From Frankiaceae bacterium (GTDB lineage: Bacteria > Actinomycetota > Actinomycetes > Frankiales > Frankiaceae), in contig JAVEDQ010000404.1 of assembly GCA_030840885.1 (NCBI GenBank), positions 1-6,182 on the forward strand: DNA of 6,182 nucleotides, read 5' to 3'. The position numbers and the translations under genes are program-made. The notes beneath the pieces were generated by a model. The model was not told the origin of the DNA, made no database searches, and saw nothing but the letters and a program-made list of their open reading frames with translations. Below are positions 5,753 through 6,182 of this stretch, one piece after another (the first letter of the stretch is position 1; the number at the start of each line of letters is the position of its first letter).

Positions 5753-6182
5753 ATGCGCTCAGACGCGACGCGCTCCGGCCCGTTCCCCGGCCACGGTTTG
5801 CACGCCCTCCGCCGAGCGGCGGCGCCCCTGCTCCCTCTGACCCCACTGGCCCCGGACGACTACAAGCGACCACGCGCTGTTCGAAGCGCGCTCCGACCAG
5901 CGCGGGCTCGTCCTTGACTGGTTGACCCGCGCGGTGGCCGGCCGCGCGGACGGGCCCACCTGCGTGCTGTCGATCGGCTGCGGCGACGGTTCGGTCGACG
6001 TCCGGCTCGCGGAAGCCCTCGCGAGCGGGGGTTGCCCGGTCGACTACGTGGGGGTCGAACCGCACGCGCCGAGCGCGGAGGAGTTCCGCAACCGGCTGGG
6101 CCTCGTGCCCGGGGTGACGGCGCACGCGGCCGTCGTGCCTCTCCGCGAGTTCAGCCACCGCGCCGTCCCGTCGCGCCCCGGC
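5753..6182 (+). CDS. HNMT-like SAM methyltransferase, partial, with probable 5' frameshift
   Basis: From 5868 to the window edge one frame reads DHALFEARSDQRGLVLDWL, then VLSIGCGDGSVDVRLAEAL and YVGVEPHAPSAEEFRNRLG. VLSIGCGDGS is SAM motif I and VEP carries the acidic residue, in the style of histamine N-methyltransferase. This frame has a stop at 5838-5840. Between that stop and the TTG at 5922 and GTG at 5934, both of which would cut off the conserved N-terminal helix, it has no ATG, GTG or TTG. The neighbouring frame from ATG 5753 reads ...PLAPDDYKR, and DYKR is what should precede DHALFEARS by comparison with the Y-x(6)-F-x-x-[HR]-S spacing of HNMT. Restoring two bases after 5867 joins the frames exactly. 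So the gene is either broken here, misassembled, or starts unconventionally. The listed start is provisional; only 5868 onward is firmly coding. The C-terminus is outside the window. Confidence 0.6.

Noticed and set aside
5238..6158. 306-codon reverse-strand open frame over the right end
   Set aside because: It overlaps both methyltransferases out of frame and is rich in Arg, Ser and Pro without any motif; a product of high GC.

Overview
The window is very GC-rich, with strong G/C bias at third codon positions, frequent GTG starts, an actinobacterial-type GlnA2 and an LpqI-like lipoprotein. This points to a high-GC actinobacterium, plausibly of the Pseudonocardiales; the genus is a guess. All seven protein-coding genes are packed in convergent or divergent pairs. 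I see no tRNA, rRNA, CRISPR array, insertion sequence or phage gene.

Left part (1-1100): the first 34 codons of a group II truncated haemoglobin run leftwards off the edge. A LysR-type regulator is transcribed divergently from it. The short gap between them holds a perfect 15-bp inverted repeat that could be the regulator's operator.

Centre (1097-3793): glnA2, encoding a class I glutamine synthetase paralogue, points leftwards and meets the LysR gene tail to tail, with both TAG stops inside one CTAG. Divergent from glnA2 is a secreted lipoprotein glycoside hydrolase of family 3, resembling NagZ and mycobacterial LpqI. Both genes of this divergent pair have a TANNNT box exactly 7 nt before the start codon, which suggests two leaderless transcripts. 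The genes on either side of each of the two convergent junctions are separated only by a small stem-loop that contains both stop codons.

Right part (3806-6182): a two-gene leftward operon encodes a SAM methyltransferase and, overlapping it by 10 nt, a phytanoyl-CoA-hydroxylase-type Fe(II)/2-oxoglutarate dioxygenase. Divergent from it, a second methyltransferase runs off the right edge. By eye both methyltransferases follow the layout of histamine N-methyltransferase. The right-hand one seems to carry a 2-bp deletion near its N-terminus, because a recognisable N-terminal segment is split between two frames. These three enzymes are the least explained part of the window and could form a small methylation and hydroxylation pathway on an unknown small molecule. 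That pathway is inference.
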